This document shows positions 1 through 8,628 of a stretch of 64,000 bases of DNA, piece after piece. Under the pieces are notes generated by a model that worked only from the letters and a program-made list of their open reading frames with translations, ran no database searches and was not told the origin of the DNA. The position numbers and the translations under genes are program-made. The first letter of the stretch is position 1. The number at the start of each line of letters is the position of its first letter. The DNA lies in the NCBI RefSeq assembly GCF_023100845.1, contig NZ_CP095864.1:3038001-3102000 (forward strand). The letters run 5' to 3'. The DNA is from Gordonia sp. PP30 (GTDB lineage Bacteria; Actinomycetota; Actinomycetes; Mycobacteriales; Mycobacteriaceae).

Positions 1-87
1 GGACAGGTCGGGGGCGAGTTCGGACGGCGGCTGGTTGGCGACGATCGAATACGGCGAGAGGGCGGGCAGGCCGCCGGGCAGAGTCAC
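1..87 (-). CDS. Phage protein, N-terminal fragment (runs off the window)
   Basis: A GTG start at 87-85 overlaps the TGA of the upstream gene (GTGA junction), the coupling used throughout this prophage. Only 29 codons are visible, rich in Pro, Leu and Ser, with no recognisable motif. It follows the lysis genes and would be the next gene toward the left end of the prophage. Function unknown. Confidence 0.5.
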   Translation of the reverse strand, partial: MTLPGGLPALSPYSIVANQPPSELAPDLS

Positions 88-482
88 CGGGAGTCCTCCG
101 GGTGGTGTTTGGCGATGACGTCGGTGGCCCATTCGATCGCGGCGTCGACCTTGCCGTTGGTGCGGGCGTCGGCGTCGCGGCGCAGCTTGTTCTCGGTGCG
201 CAGTTCGTCGCCGATCCTCGACGCCTTGTCGTCCACCCGGGTCACCAGCTTGGTCAGTGCCCGCACCTCGTCGCGCAGTACGTCGATGTCGTCGCGCAGG
301 TTGGAGGTGTGGGTGTTCTCCACCTGCTCGCGGACCACGCGCATGTCCTCGGCCGTCTGGACGGCGTGCTGGCCGTTCGCTTTCGCCCGGCGCAGGCCGA
401 GAATGCCGGCGACGGCACCGATGATCGCCGGGAGCGCGAGGAGGAACCAGACGATCACCTCGCGCCAGTCGTCGACGTTCAC
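84..482 (-). CDS. DUF2746-type membrane-anchored coiled-coil phage protein
   Basis: 132 residues from a GTG start at 482 preceded by a GAGGGA ribosome-binding site; longer readings of the frame lack such a site. One transmembrane helix at about residues 10-29 is followed by a charged heptad-like helix (about 35-110) with many Arg, Asp, Glu and Val residues. This matches the DUF2746 family found beside holin and endolysin genes of actinophages. It probably acts in the cell envelope at lysis, as a holin partner or spanin-like factor, but that is inference from position. Confidence 0.65.
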   Translation of the reverse strand: MNVDDWREVIVWFLLALPAIIGAVAGILGLRRAKANGQHAVQTAEDMRVVREQVENTHTSNLRDDIDVLRDEVRALTKLVTRVDDKASRIGDELRTENKLRRDADARTNGKVDAAIEWATDVIAKHHPEDSR

Positions 483-487
483 GTCCC

Positions 488-685
488 TCACTCCGGCTCG
501 TCTCCGTGATGCCTGGCGGACGGGGTGTTGACGGCGGCCATCGCGAAGCCGCCGGTGCCCAGGACCGCGGAGCCGAGGGCAAGCCACATCGCGACCTCGG
601 TGTCAGCGAGGACACCGTAGGCGACGAGGATCGGCAGTGCGGCGGTGAGCACCAGGTAGATGCGCTGCCGGACCGCCGGGGTCAC
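488..685 (-). CDS. Putative holin
   Basis: A 65-residue protein with two hydrophobic helices (about residues 8-26 and 32-51), a short basic start and a charged tail. Its ATG overlaps the endolysin stop (ATGA at 685-682), so the two are translationally coupled. Small two-helix proteins directly downstream of an actinophage endolysin are typically holins, which permeabilise the membrane to release the endolysin. Assignment is by size, topology and position. Confidence 0.7.
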   Translation of the reverse strand: MTPAVRQRIYLVLTAALPILVAYGVLADTEVAMWLALGSAVLGTGGFAMAAVNTPSARHHGDEPE

Positions 686-1431
686 TTCTTGGCCTTCGGA
701 TCGACGAAGCCGTCGACGCCGAGTTTGGCGCCGAGCGCAGCGACGGCGTCGACCAGGGTGCGGCCGCCGAGCTGCGGCCAGCCGGGATACTCACCGGGCT
801 TCGGGCTGCCGGTCAGCTGCGCCTTGATGTCCTGCTCGGGGGTCAGTGCCATGGTTCCTCCACTGGTCGGGGTACCGGTCTTCAGCCGGGTCTGCTCTCG
901 CGCCACGTCGGCGCGGAAGATGGTCATGTCGATGGCGCCGGGGTCCCACTTGCCCTGCGCCGCACCCGCCCACTCTTTGTGGCCGATGACGTGGGTGGCG
1001 GGCTGGCCGAGCTTGTTGAGGATCGCCGCGACACCGGTGACGTACGCGTTGTACTGGGCGTCGGGCCACGAGCTGCGGTGCGGGCGGCCCGGCGAGCCGC
1101 CGCCGTCGTTCGCGGCCTCGATGCCGATGGTCACCTGGTTCGCGTTGTTGGCGGGCAGTCCCGGGTAGGAGCCCTGTCCGGCGTGCCAGGCGATCCCGAC
1201 ACCGCACACGGTGAACTTGCCGTCGCGGCCGAGGTGGAGCTGGGAGCACAGGCCGAGTTCGGGATGGTGCGCGATCGAGTTCGCTGTCGCCGAGTTGGAG
1301 CCGGTGTGGTGGGCGACGACACCCCAGATGGCGCCGAAGTCGCCGTGACCTCGGTCCATCGCGCCGGGCAAGACATCGACTTTGAGGCCCGCGGCGCGCA
1401 GCACCTCGGCAAGCCAGATCGGATCGGACAT
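682..1431 (-). CDS. Endolysin, N-acetylmuramoyl-L-alanine amidase (lysin A type)
   Basis: 249 residues. The N-terminal three quarters form an Amidase_2/PGRP-like zinc amidase that cuts the bond between muramic acid and the peptide stem. Candidate zinc ligands are His41/42 (in VVAHHTGSN), His151 (HVIGHKEW) and Asp163 (GKWDPG). A Gly/Thr/Ser linker near residues 185-195 joins a C-terminal segment with the motif LGGRTLVDAVAALG, of the kind found at actinophage lysin C termini and probably cell-wall binding. There is no signal peptide, so export needs the holin encoded next. Confidence 0.93.
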   Translation of the reverse strand: MSDPIWLAEVLRAAGLKVDVLPGAMDRGHGDFGAIWGVVAHHTGSNSATANSIAHHPELGLCSQLHLGRDGKFTVCGVGIAWHAGQGSYPGLPANNANQVTIGIEAANDGGGSPGRPHRSSWPDAQYNAYVTGVAAILNKLGQPATHVIGHKEWAGAAQGKWDPGAIDMTIFRADVAREQTRLKTGTPTSGGTMALTPEQDIKAQLTGSPKPGEYPGWPQLGGRTLVDAVAALGAKLGVDGFVDPKAKK

Positions 1432-1432
1432 G

Positions 1433-1828
1433 TCAGTTCTCCTTCATCACGGGGGTTTCGGGTCGGAGGTCCCCGGCGGCGCGGCGGCGGGCGACCTCGG
1501 CGGCGTACGCCTCGCGCTGCTCGCGGACCGCGCGCCGGATCCGTTCGGCGGGGGTCTCGGTCTCGGTGTGGGCGTCGTCGTAGATCCAGGTGCCGAGAGG
1601 CCGGTCGTCGGCGGGCGGCCGGTAGTGCTTGATCGCCAGGTCGGGGCAGATCCGGACGCCGGCTTCGATCTGGTGCCGGGCGACTTCAAGGTAGTAGCCA
1701 GGATCCATGATCAGTGGGGCGCCGACGACCATCGGCAGCGCCACGAAGGTGACCGACAGTCCCTGGATCATCTGGTCCAGCTCGTCGTCGGTGAGCGCGT
1801 CGAACGGCGTGGTGCACAGGTCGCACAT
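1433..1828 (-). CDS. DUF2744-like phage protein
   Basis: 131 residues. It starts with a CDLC cysteine pair, has a hydrophobic central stretch (about 28-42) and ends in a basic Arg/Ala helix (RIRRAVREQREAYAAEVARR). It resembles the DUF2744 family, encoded between minor tail and lysis genes in Rhodococcus and mycobacterial phages. The neighbours (minor tail on one side, endolysin on the other) suggest a late, tail- or lysis-associated role. No catalytic motif is visible. Confidence 0.6.
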   Translation of the reverse strand: MCDLCTTPFDALTDDELDQMIQGLSVTFVALPMVVGAPLIMDPGYYLEVARHQIEAGVRICPDLAIKHYRPPADDRPLGTWIYDDAHTETETPAERIRRAVREQREAYAAEVARRRAAGDLRPETPVMKEN

Positions 1829-1829
1829 G

Positions 1830-1967
1830 TCAGGCCTCCCACGCGGGATAGCCGACCGCGCACACCCGGCAGATCAGGCCGCGGCGGCGGGAGAACCACC
1901 ACAGGGCGATCAGGCCCCGCGGCTGCCGGAACTGCGTGCACTCCGGATCGGTGCGACGATGTTTCAT
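1830..1967 (-). CDS. Small basic Cys-containing phage protein
   Basis: 45 residues from the ATG at 1967-1965, which overlaps the stop of the upstream minor tail gene (ATGA). An alternative ATG lies two codons upstream at 1973. The protein is basic, contains a WWFSRRRG segment and a CRVC pair, and ends AVGYPAWEA. Small proteins like this commonly sit between minor tail and lysis genes of actinophages. Function unknown. Confidence 0.6.
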   Translation of the reverse strand: MKHRRTDPECTQFRQPRGLIALWWFSRRRGLICRVCAVGYPAWEA

Positions 1968-3637
1968 CCCCATACTCCCAGGTCTTTCGCTGCTTCGGCC
2001 AGGTCGCGGATACGGCCGGCGATGGTCTCGAAGGGGTCGCGGTCGGCGCGCGCCCCGCAGGTGGCGGACAGGTCGTCGGGGCTGGTCTTGTCGTCCCACT
2101 TCCCCGACACCCGCTTGATCCGCTGAACTTCGACCTTCCCCGACCGGTCTCCGGGTACCTCGAAGCTGACGGGCTGACCAGTCCAGGCATGGCCGTGCCG
2201 TGGCTGCCCGAGCAGCCACGGCCCCGACGACGGGAAGTCGCAGTCGATGGTCGGGCCGCCGCGGGTCTCCCGGATCGCAGCGCGGAACGCCATCACCGAG
2301 CTGAGGGTGTACGCCTTCCCCGGGAGGTCGAGCATGATCTCGTACAGCCGCGACGAGCCGGTCCGGGCGTTGCGGATCGGCAGGTTCGACGACATGAATG
2401 CCGCGACGACGTCGGAGTAGAACGGGCTGAGGAGTGTGTCGACGGCGCCGCCCTGCGGCCCGACTCCGTATCCGTTGATGTTCAGATTCGAGGTGAGCAG
2501 GTCCACGCCGGCCTGCACTCCGGCGCTGATGCCTTCGTTCACGCCGGGCGCGGATTGGCCGCCCATGGTGATGATGCCGCCCTTCGCGGGGCGGCGGCGC
2601 ACGGTGACGCGGCCGTCGCCGTCGTCGGGAATGTGGATCGACGGGTAGCCGGGCGCGGTGGTGAACATGTCATCCCAGGCCGCGCCGATCCCCTGCGGCG
2701 CCCCCGTGAGCAGGATCTCGGTGTCTTCGATGAGGTCGCCGACGGCCTCGCGCATGGTGCGGGTCAGACCGTCGAAGACGGTGCCGCCGTTCGCCGCGCC
2801 TTCGCGGTGGCGGGAGTTGTCGACGATGTCCACCACGAGCGCGCCGTCGCCGATGACGGCACCGGGCCACGGCTCAGGATCCCCGGCCCGCCACCGGTAG
2901 GTGACGACGGTCAGTTCGGCGTCGTCGAGGATGGGGGCTGCCAGGTCGGTCCAGTTCCGGAACCGTGAGTTCACCAGACACCACACAGTGCCGGCGTCGA
3001 GATCTTCCAGCAGTGTGGTCGGTTTGACGACGACATCCCAGGTGGACATGTCGAGGCCACCCACCAGCCACGACATGGGGTTCATCGGGTCGTTCGGGAT
3101 CTGCCACGCCGAGGAGTTGATCCGCAGCAGCTGCAGCATCAGCGTCGTCTTCAGGCACCAGATCGCGGGCCCGGCGAGCAGGAAGACGCGCGGGAACTGG
3201 AACCACGCGGGCAGAACCGGGTTGGACCAGACGGGGATCTTCAGGTTCTCGTATTCGCCGAGGCAGGTGAGGGTCACCAGATGCCCGCCCGCGTCGGGAA
3301 CCAGACCGTTCTCGTCGACGCGCCCGGAGATCCGGGTCCCGGCGTACCGGTATTCGACGTGGACGTTCTCGCCTTCGCCGCGCGCGATGCGGCCGTCGGT
3401 GTCGCGGATCCAGTCGGCGGCCGGATGGGTCTCGTCGATCGTGACGACGAGGGAACCGACGTCGTTCTCGATGTCCTCCCACTCCACCGAGGTGACGTCC
3501 AGGAGGACATGCGTCAGGCGCTGGTGGCCGTCGTACAGGTAGACCGTCGGCGGCAGCATGCGCTCGAAAGCCAGGCGCTGGTTCTCGGCGTCGATCGCGG
3601 CGCGGCCGGCGGCGAGCTGGTCGGCCAGTGCGGTCAC
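1964..3637 (-). CDS. Minor tail protein, ReqiPepy6 Gp37-like
   Basis: 557 residues from a GTG overlapping the stop of the preceding gene (GTGA at 3637-3634). The sequence matches the Siphovirus ReqiPepy6 Gp37-like family: an N-terminal beta-rich part (LTHVLLDVTSVEWEDIENDV), a central region with aromatic WRAGDPEPWPGA motifs, and a C-terminal part in which GVNEGISAGVQAGVDLL precedes beta strands. These proteins form the distal tail or baseplate. It is second in the minor tail cluster after the tape measure, the usual place for a tail tip or hub component. Confidence 0.8.
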   Translation of the reverse strand: MTALADQLAAGRAAIDAENQRLAFERMLPPTVYLYDGHQRLTHVLLDVTSVEWEDIENDVGSLVVTIDETHPAADWIRDTDGRIARGEGENVHVEYRYAGTRISGRVDENGLVPDAGGHLVTLTCLGEYENLKIPVWSNPVLPAWFQFPRVFLLAGPAIWCLKTTLMLQLLRINSSAWQIPNDPMNPMSWLVGGLDMSTWDVVVKPTTLLEDLDAGTVWCLVNSRFRNWTDLAAPILDDAELTVVTYRWRAGDPEPWPGAVIGDGALVVDIVDNSRHREGAANGGTVFDGLTRTMREAVGDLIEDTEILLTGAPQGIGAAWDDMFTTAPGYPSIHIPDDGDGRVTVRRRPAKGGIITMGGQSAPGVNEGISAGVQAGVDLLTSNLNINGYGVGPQGGAVDTLLSPFYSDVVAAFMSSNLPIRNARTGSSRLYEIMLDLPGKAYTLSSVMAFRAAIRETRGGPTIDCDFPSSGPWLLGQPRHGHAWTGQPVSFEVPGDRSGKVEVQRIKRVSGKWDDKTSPDDLSATCGARADRDPFETIAGRIRDLAEAAKDLGVWG

Positions 3638-4581
3638 GGCAGCACCTCGGCGGGCCGGTCGGCCAGGCTCATGCCCCACGGTCGGGTCCACAGCCGCGGC
3701 AGCGTGTACTCCGCGCGTGCACCGCCGGGCGGGGCGCCGGTGTAGGAGATCGGCAGCGGCGTGGGCGGCAGCCAGGCGGGCAGGTCGTAGACGAGGAACC
3801 GGCCCTGCTGGCGGGCGACGAGGTTGGTGCCGGCCGCGGTCTGGGCGAGGAGCTGGTCGCGGCGGCGGGTGAACCGGGCGGTGACGTCGCCGGGCTCGAC
3901 CACTGCGGTGAGCGTGCGCGCGGCGTGCGGGCCGCCCGGCGCGACCGCCCCGGCCTGTCCCGTCCAGGACGGGTCCGGGAGTGTCCAAGTGGCCGGGGTG
4001 AGTTCGACGGTGTACTCACATGCGGTGTCCGACGGATTCGACAGCACCACGGTCCCCGCGCCGCTGGTGCCGGACTGCTCGAAGGCGACCGCTTCCGGTT
4101 CGGACTCGTACAAGGGTTGCCCGGCGCGGCACGAGTAGAGGGTGTTCGCGTATTCGGCGGCCAGGGTGTCCTGGTCGGCGACGAGTTCGGGGGTCTCTTT
4201 GGCCTCGAAGTACAGGGTCCGCGGCCCGTCGTCTTGCAGCGGTGCGGTGATCACCATGCGCGCGGCCCGGCGGGCGGGGTCCCACGGGTACGGTTCGGAG
4301 CCGAGCGCCAGCGCGAGAGCGGATTCGCGGCGGCCGGCGGTGTCGTCATTGACGTGGAACCCGAGGGTGAAGTCTCGCGGCAGCCAGACGCGCCGCCGCG
4401 GTCTGGCGCCGCGGCCGCCCGCGGTCGTCGCCCAGCGTGTTTCGATCGGCGCGTCGTAAATCGCCTGCACCTGCCCCTCACCGAGCCAGACGCCCTGCCG
4501 GCCCGCGAGAGGACCGTGGACGTCCCAGCGGGAGCCGTCGACACCGTAGACGGTGACGGCGAAACCGTCGTTGACGCTCAC
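3634..4581 (-). CDS. Minor tail protein (distal tail, Dit-like position)
   Basis: 315 residues from a GTG at 4581 in a GTGA overlap with the tape measure stop. It is the first gene after the tape measure, the normal place of the distal tail protein that closes the tube and anchors the baseplate. The N-terminal half is beta-rich with a GRGARPRRRVWLPRDFTLGF stretch; the C-terminal half carries ELTPATWTLPDPSWTG, as in actinophage first minor tail proteins. Identity as Dit is from synteny. Confidence 0.7.
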   Translation of the reverse strand: MSVNDGFAVTVYGVDGSRWDVHGPLAGRQGVWLGEGQVQAIYDAPIETRWATTAGGRGARPRRRVWLPRDFTLGFHVNDDTAGRRESALALALGSEPYPWDPARRAARMVITAPLQDDGPRTLYFEAKETPELVADQDTLAAEYANTLYSCRAGQPLYESEPEAVAFEQSGTSGAGTVVLSNPSDTACEYTVELTPATWTLPDPSWTGQAGAVAPGGPHAARTLTAVVEPGDVTARFTRRRDQLLAQTAAGTNLVARQQGRFLVYDLPAWLPPTPLPISYTGAPPGGARAEYTLPRLWTRPWGMSLADRPAEVLP

Positions 4582-7500
4582 CCGATCCCCCCTCGCGCAG
4601 CGGCCAGTCGCTGCAGGTTCTTCTCGCGTTCCCAGTACTCGGACTCGTTCGCGAACGTGACGTTGGTGGTGCGCTGCTGCACCGGACGGCGCCGGTCGCT
4701 GCCGGTTCCCGGGGCGAGGTCGGCGTCGGTGACCCGGCCGGAATTGATCGCCTCGGCCAGCAGCGGCGCCCGGCGGGCCGCCGCTGCCCGCAGCACGAAC
4801 TCCCCGTCCGACAGCCGGGCGCGGATCGAGTCCGACGTCGAGGTGCCCAGCCCACGGACCCAGCCGCCGCGGGCGTAGCCGTGCCCGTGGCCCCAAGTAG
4901 TGGTGAGGTTGGTGCCGTACTTCCCGACGTAGTAGCGCAGCGCGGCGACGATGTTCGCGGCCGGGTCGGTGCGGTCGTCGGGCAGCCGCGGATCCCGGTT
5001 CGCGGTGAACGTCGACCCGATCACCTGCAGCAGCCCGAGCGCCGGATCGGTGCCGGAGTTGACGTCTTGCACCTGCTGGGTGATCCCAGGATCGCCACCG
5101 GATTCGGTGTCGATCTGCTTGACGCCAGCGTCGACCTGGTCGGCGGCCGCCGACAGACCCTTGCCGACGTAGCCGATCGCCCACTTCATCAGCGGACGCC
5201 ACTGCTCGGCGCCGCCGGACTGGCTGTAGGTGATCTTCGGCATATTCGCCAGCGTGGGAGAGCCGGTGGGGCCGCCACCGTCGGCCGGTGCGTCGCCGGT
5301 CTTGTTGAGCTTGGACTGCTCGTAGTCCTGCTTGGCCTTGAGCTTGTCGTCCTCGTACTGCCGCTTCAGCTCACGCTTGCGGTCCTCGTACTTGGTCTTC
5401 GCGCCGGGCGCCTTCGGGTACTTGTCGTACTCGGCCTTCGCCGCGGCAAGATCGTCCTCGTACTTGCGTTTACGGGCGAGTTGGGCCTGCTCGTACGACT
5501 GCTTCGCCGCCAGCTGATCCTGCTTCGAGGTGCCCGAGCCCTGCTTGGTGGACTCGTCGTAGGCCTTCTTGTCCTCCAGGTACTTGTTGTAGGCGGCCAG
5601 CAGCGGCGGGGAGTCGCCGATCGAGAACACGCTCAGCGCGTCCTGCAGCTGCCCTTCGACGCCGGTCTTGGCGGCGTTGCCGAAGTTCTCGGTGATCCGG
5701 TCGGCCAGCTTCTTCTCCCGCTCGGCCTGCGGCGACAACTGCGGGCCGGAGTCGGCCGGCGTCGAGGTGGTGGTGTCAGTAGTGCCGGTCGTCGTGTCGG
5801 TGCTGTCGGCGGGGGTGTCGGCCTGGACGTGCGGTGGGAACTTCAGGTTCGGCGGGATGACGTCGACGTCGACCTGCGGCGGTGACCCGATCTGCCCGAA
5901 CAGCGCATGGATGTGGTCCATGTGGTTCTGGGTCGGGCTGCCGCGGTCCTCCATGATGTTGCCGCCGCCCTCGGCAGGCTCGTACTTCTGCTGCCAGATG
6001 GTGTAGTTCAGCGACAGGACGTCCTTGTTGTCCATCAGCCACGCCTTGACGGCGTCGCCCGTCAGCACGTCGGAGAGCATGATGTCCAGCGCCTGCCCGC
6101 TGGGGTGGTCCGGGTACGGGTCCGACGCGCGGTAGCCGCCGATGTCGGTGATCTGCGGCCAGAACTTGTGAATCAGGCGGCGCGCCAGCACCGCGATCGC
6201 CTTCAAGTTGGCTTCGCCGCCGCCACCGTTCCACGCATCCAGCCGCCCGACCGGACCTCCCTCGGCCCGGTAGATCGGGGTGCGGCCGGCGTTGATGGCG
6301 TCCATGAAGCCGTAGCCGAACTTGGAGACCGCCGCCGCGTTCACCACGTACTCGCCATCCGACAGCATCGCGGGGATCCGGTCATCGGTCGGGCCGCCCG
6401 GGCCGCGGACCCGGCCACCGGACGCCAGAGGCGAGATGTCGGGGAAGTTGATCTCCGGGGTGACCTGCTTGCCCATCACCTTCACAGCGGGGATCTTGAA
6501 GTTGTTCCACTTGTCGATGATCCAGTTCAGGGCGGCCTTGAAGCCGTCCTTCAGGCCGTCCCACACGCGAGCGAGAGTGTCGCCGATCTTGCCCGGCAGT
6601 TCCTTGAAGAACCCGATCAGCTCGTTCCACTTGCCGACGACCCAGTCCTTCACCTGCCCGGCCTTGTCGGCGACGCCCTGGAAGAACCCCTTGATCCCCT
6701 CGATCACGCCGGCGATGACGTCGTGGGCGACCGAGATCGCCGTCTTGATGCCGTCCCAGGCGGGGACGATCACGTTCTGCCACAGCCACATGGCGACCTG
6801 GCCGATCGCCGAGAACACCGTCTTCAGGCCGGGCCACAGGGTGCCGGAGATCCATCCCCACACCGCGGCGATGACGGTCTTGATCCCGTTCCAGGCAGGC
6901 TGGAAGACCGTGTTCCACAGCCACATCACCACGGTGCCGATCCCGGAGAAGATCGCCTTCAGCAGCGGCCACACGGTGACGCTCAGCCAGTCCCAGAACA
7001 GCCCGACCGCGGCCTTGATCCCGGTCCACGCGGGCAGCATCACGTTCTGCCACAGCCAGGTGACGACGGCGCCGATCGCGGAGAAGATCGACTTCAGCGG
7101 GTTCGCGAGCTTGTCGAGCAACCATGTCACCACCGGCGCGATCGCCTTGATGAGCCCGGCGATCACCTTCGCGATGACACCGATCACGCTGATCAGGAAC
7201 CCGACGACGGGTTTGAGGATCGCGATCACCGGCTTGATGACCGTCCACAGCACCTTGAAGGCCAGCGCGAGGCGGCCGGCGATGAGGCCGACGAGCTTGG
7301 CGACCACCGGGGACAGCGCGGAGATCACCTCGCGCACCGACTTGAAGATGCCGGCCACCTTCGGGAGCTGCCCGCGCGCCCACTCGGCGATCCCCTTGAA
7401 CGTGGGCAGCACCTTGGTCTTGATGGTGTCACCGATCGAGTTCAGCGGCCCCTTCAGCGCATTGAACACCCGGACCGCGTGCTGGCCGAAGATCTTCGCC

Positions 7501-8603
7501 AGCCCCGACAAATGCTCGATCGCGAACCCGAGGGACTCCCGCAGGAACGACCCGACCTCTTTCAGCACCGGCATCGCCTGCTCGCCCAGGCCTTTCAGGC
7601 GGTCGACGATGGCGCCGAAGTCGATCCCGGCCACCATCGACTGGATCGAGCCGAACGCGTCCTTCAGCGGCGCGATCAAGCCCTCCCCGCCACCACCGGA
7701 GAACAGGCCCGAGATCTTGTCGCCGACCGCGGCGGCGAACGGCTCGATCTTCTTCCCGACCGAGTCGATCCCCTTGCCGATCGCGTCGAATACCGGCGGC
7801 GCGGCGTTGAAGACCGGGGCCAGGAGCTTGGCGCCCAGACGGCCCAGAGCGGCGTTCATGTTGGCCATCGACCCGGAGAACGTCTTGCCCATCTTCTCCG
7901 CGCCGCCGCCGACCATGCCCTCCATGACGGACTGGAAGTCCTCGAAGGACACCTTGCCGTCGGACACCATCTTCGCGGCCTCTTCGGAGGTCACGTGGTA
8001 CTTGTCGGCCAGCGCCGGAAGGATCCCGATCTGCCGGTCGAGCAGCTGCGCCATCACTTCGCCGTCAAGCTTGCCGGTGGCGGCGACCTTCCCGAAGATC
8101 GCGCCCATCTCCGACAGACTCGATCCGCCGACCGCCGCCGAGTCGGCGACGATCTTCAGGTAGCGGTCCATGTCGGTGCCAAGCTTCACCCCGGCCGCCG
8201 ACGCCATCGCTGCCGCGCCCGCGGCCTCATCCAGGCCGAAACTGGTGCCCTTGACGGCCTTGTTCGCCGACGCCATCGCCGACTCGACGTCCTTGGTGGA
8301 CATCTTCAGGGCCTTCATCTTGGCGGTGGCCTGGTCGATGTTGTTCAGGCGGTTGAAGCCCTTCACGAACGCCGCCGCCGCCACGCCGCCCGCGGCCCCC
8401 GCAGCGCCCGCAACACCCCACTTGATCGCCGACCCGAGACCGCTGGTGGCCTTCCCGAACGCCCCGCCGAACAGGCCCCCGGACTTGCCTCCCGACGACG
8501 ACGCCTGCGCCTCGATGTCGCCGAATGCGGCCTTCACCGGGCCCGAGAATCCCTTCATCGAAGGGATCACCTCGACATAGGCGGTCGCCAAGTTCACGGC
8601 CAT
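4578..8603 (-). CDS. Tape measure protein with two embedded peptidoglycan hydrolase domains
   Basis: 1341 residues, ATG at 8603 with a GGAGG site just upstream. Residues about 1-300 contain the TMP core with Gly/Ala-rich helices. From about 500 to 630 a 45-residue unit repeats, each carrying a WLWQNVxxPAWxGIK-type motif. At about 790-905 is a D-Ala-D-Ala carboxypeptidase-like/ARB-07466-type domain (DPYPDHPSGQALDIM and DHIHALFG). A charged Lys/Glu/Tyr coiled coil follows (about 1010-1110). A lytic transglycosylase-like SLT domain lies at about 1140-1245 (IDTESGGDP with candidate catalytic Glu, ALGLLQVIGSTF, TTWGHGHGYARGG). The protein sets tail length and probably opens the cell wall at injection. 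Confidence 0.92.
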   Translation of the reverse strand: MAVNLATAYVEVIPSMKGFSGPVKAAFGDIEAQASSSGGKSGGLFGGAFGKATSGLGSAIKWGVAGAAGAAGGVAAAAFVKGFNRLNNIDQATAKMKALKMSTKDVESAMASANKAVKGTSFGLDEAAGAAAMASAAGVKLGTDMDRYLKIVADSAAVGGSSLSEMGAIFGKVAATGKLDGEVMAQLLDRQIGILPALADKYHVTSEEAAKMVSDGKVSFEDFQSVMEGMVGGGAEKMGKTFSGSMANMNAALGRLGAKLLAPVFNAAPPVFDAIGKGIDSVGKKIEPFAAAVGDKISGLFSGGGGEGLIAPLKDAFGSIQSMVAGIDFGAIVDRLKGLGEQAMPVLKEVGSFLRESLGFAIEHLSGLAKIFGQHAVRVFNALKGPLNSIGDTIKTKVLPTFKGIAEWARGQLPKVAGIFKSVREVISALSPVVAKLVGLIAGRLALAFKVLWTVIKPVIAILKPVVGFLISVIGVIAKVIAGLIKAIAPVVTWLLDKLANPLKSIFSAIGAVVTWLWQNVMLPAWTGIKAAVGLFWDWLSVTVWPLLKAIFSGIGTVVMWLWNTVFQPAWNGIKTVIAAVWGWISGTLWPGLKTVFSAIGQVAMWLWQNVIVPAWDGIKTAISVAHDVIAGVIEGIKGFFQGVADKAGQVKDWVVGKWNELIGFFKELPGKIGDTLARVWDGLKDGFKAALNWIIDKWNNFKIPAVKVMGKQVTPEINFPDISPLASGGRVRGPGGPTDDRIPAMLSDGEYVVNAAAVSKFGYGFMDAINAGRTPIYRAEGGPVGRLDAWNGGGGEANLKAIAVLARRLIHKFWPQITDIGGYRASDPYPDHPSGQALDIMLSDVLTGDAVKAWLMDNKDVLSLNYTIWQQKYEPAEGGGNIMEDRGSPTQNHMDHIHALFGQIGSPPQVDVDVIPPNLKFPPHVQADTPADSTDTTTGTTDTTTSTPADSGPQLSPQAEREKKLADRITENFGNAAKTGVEGQLQDALSVFSIGDSPPLLAAYNKYLEDKKAYDESTKQGSGTSKQDQLAAKQSYEQAQLARKRKYEDDLAAAKAEYDKYPKAPGAKTKYEDRKRELKRQYEDDKLKAKQDYEQSKLNKTGDAPADGGGPTGSPTLANMPKITYSQSGGAEQWRPLMKWAIGYVGKGLSAAADQVDAGVKQIDTESGGDPGITQQVQDVNSGTDPALGLLQVIGSTFTANRDPRLPDDRTDPAANIVAALRYYVGKYGTNLTTTWGHGHGYARGGWVRGLGTSTSDSIRARLSDGEFVLRAAAARRAPLLAEAINSGRVTDADLAPGTGSDRRRPVQQRTTNVTFANESEYWEREKNLQRLAAARGGIG

Positions 8604-8628
8604 GTGAACCTCCTTCGAGTGCTTGCGG

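Noticed and set aside
1964..5202. N-terminal extensions of the two minor tail genes upstream of the GTG starts
   Set aside because: The extended parts are Arg-rich shadow sequence overlapping well-supported upstream genes; GTGA overlaps mark the real starts.
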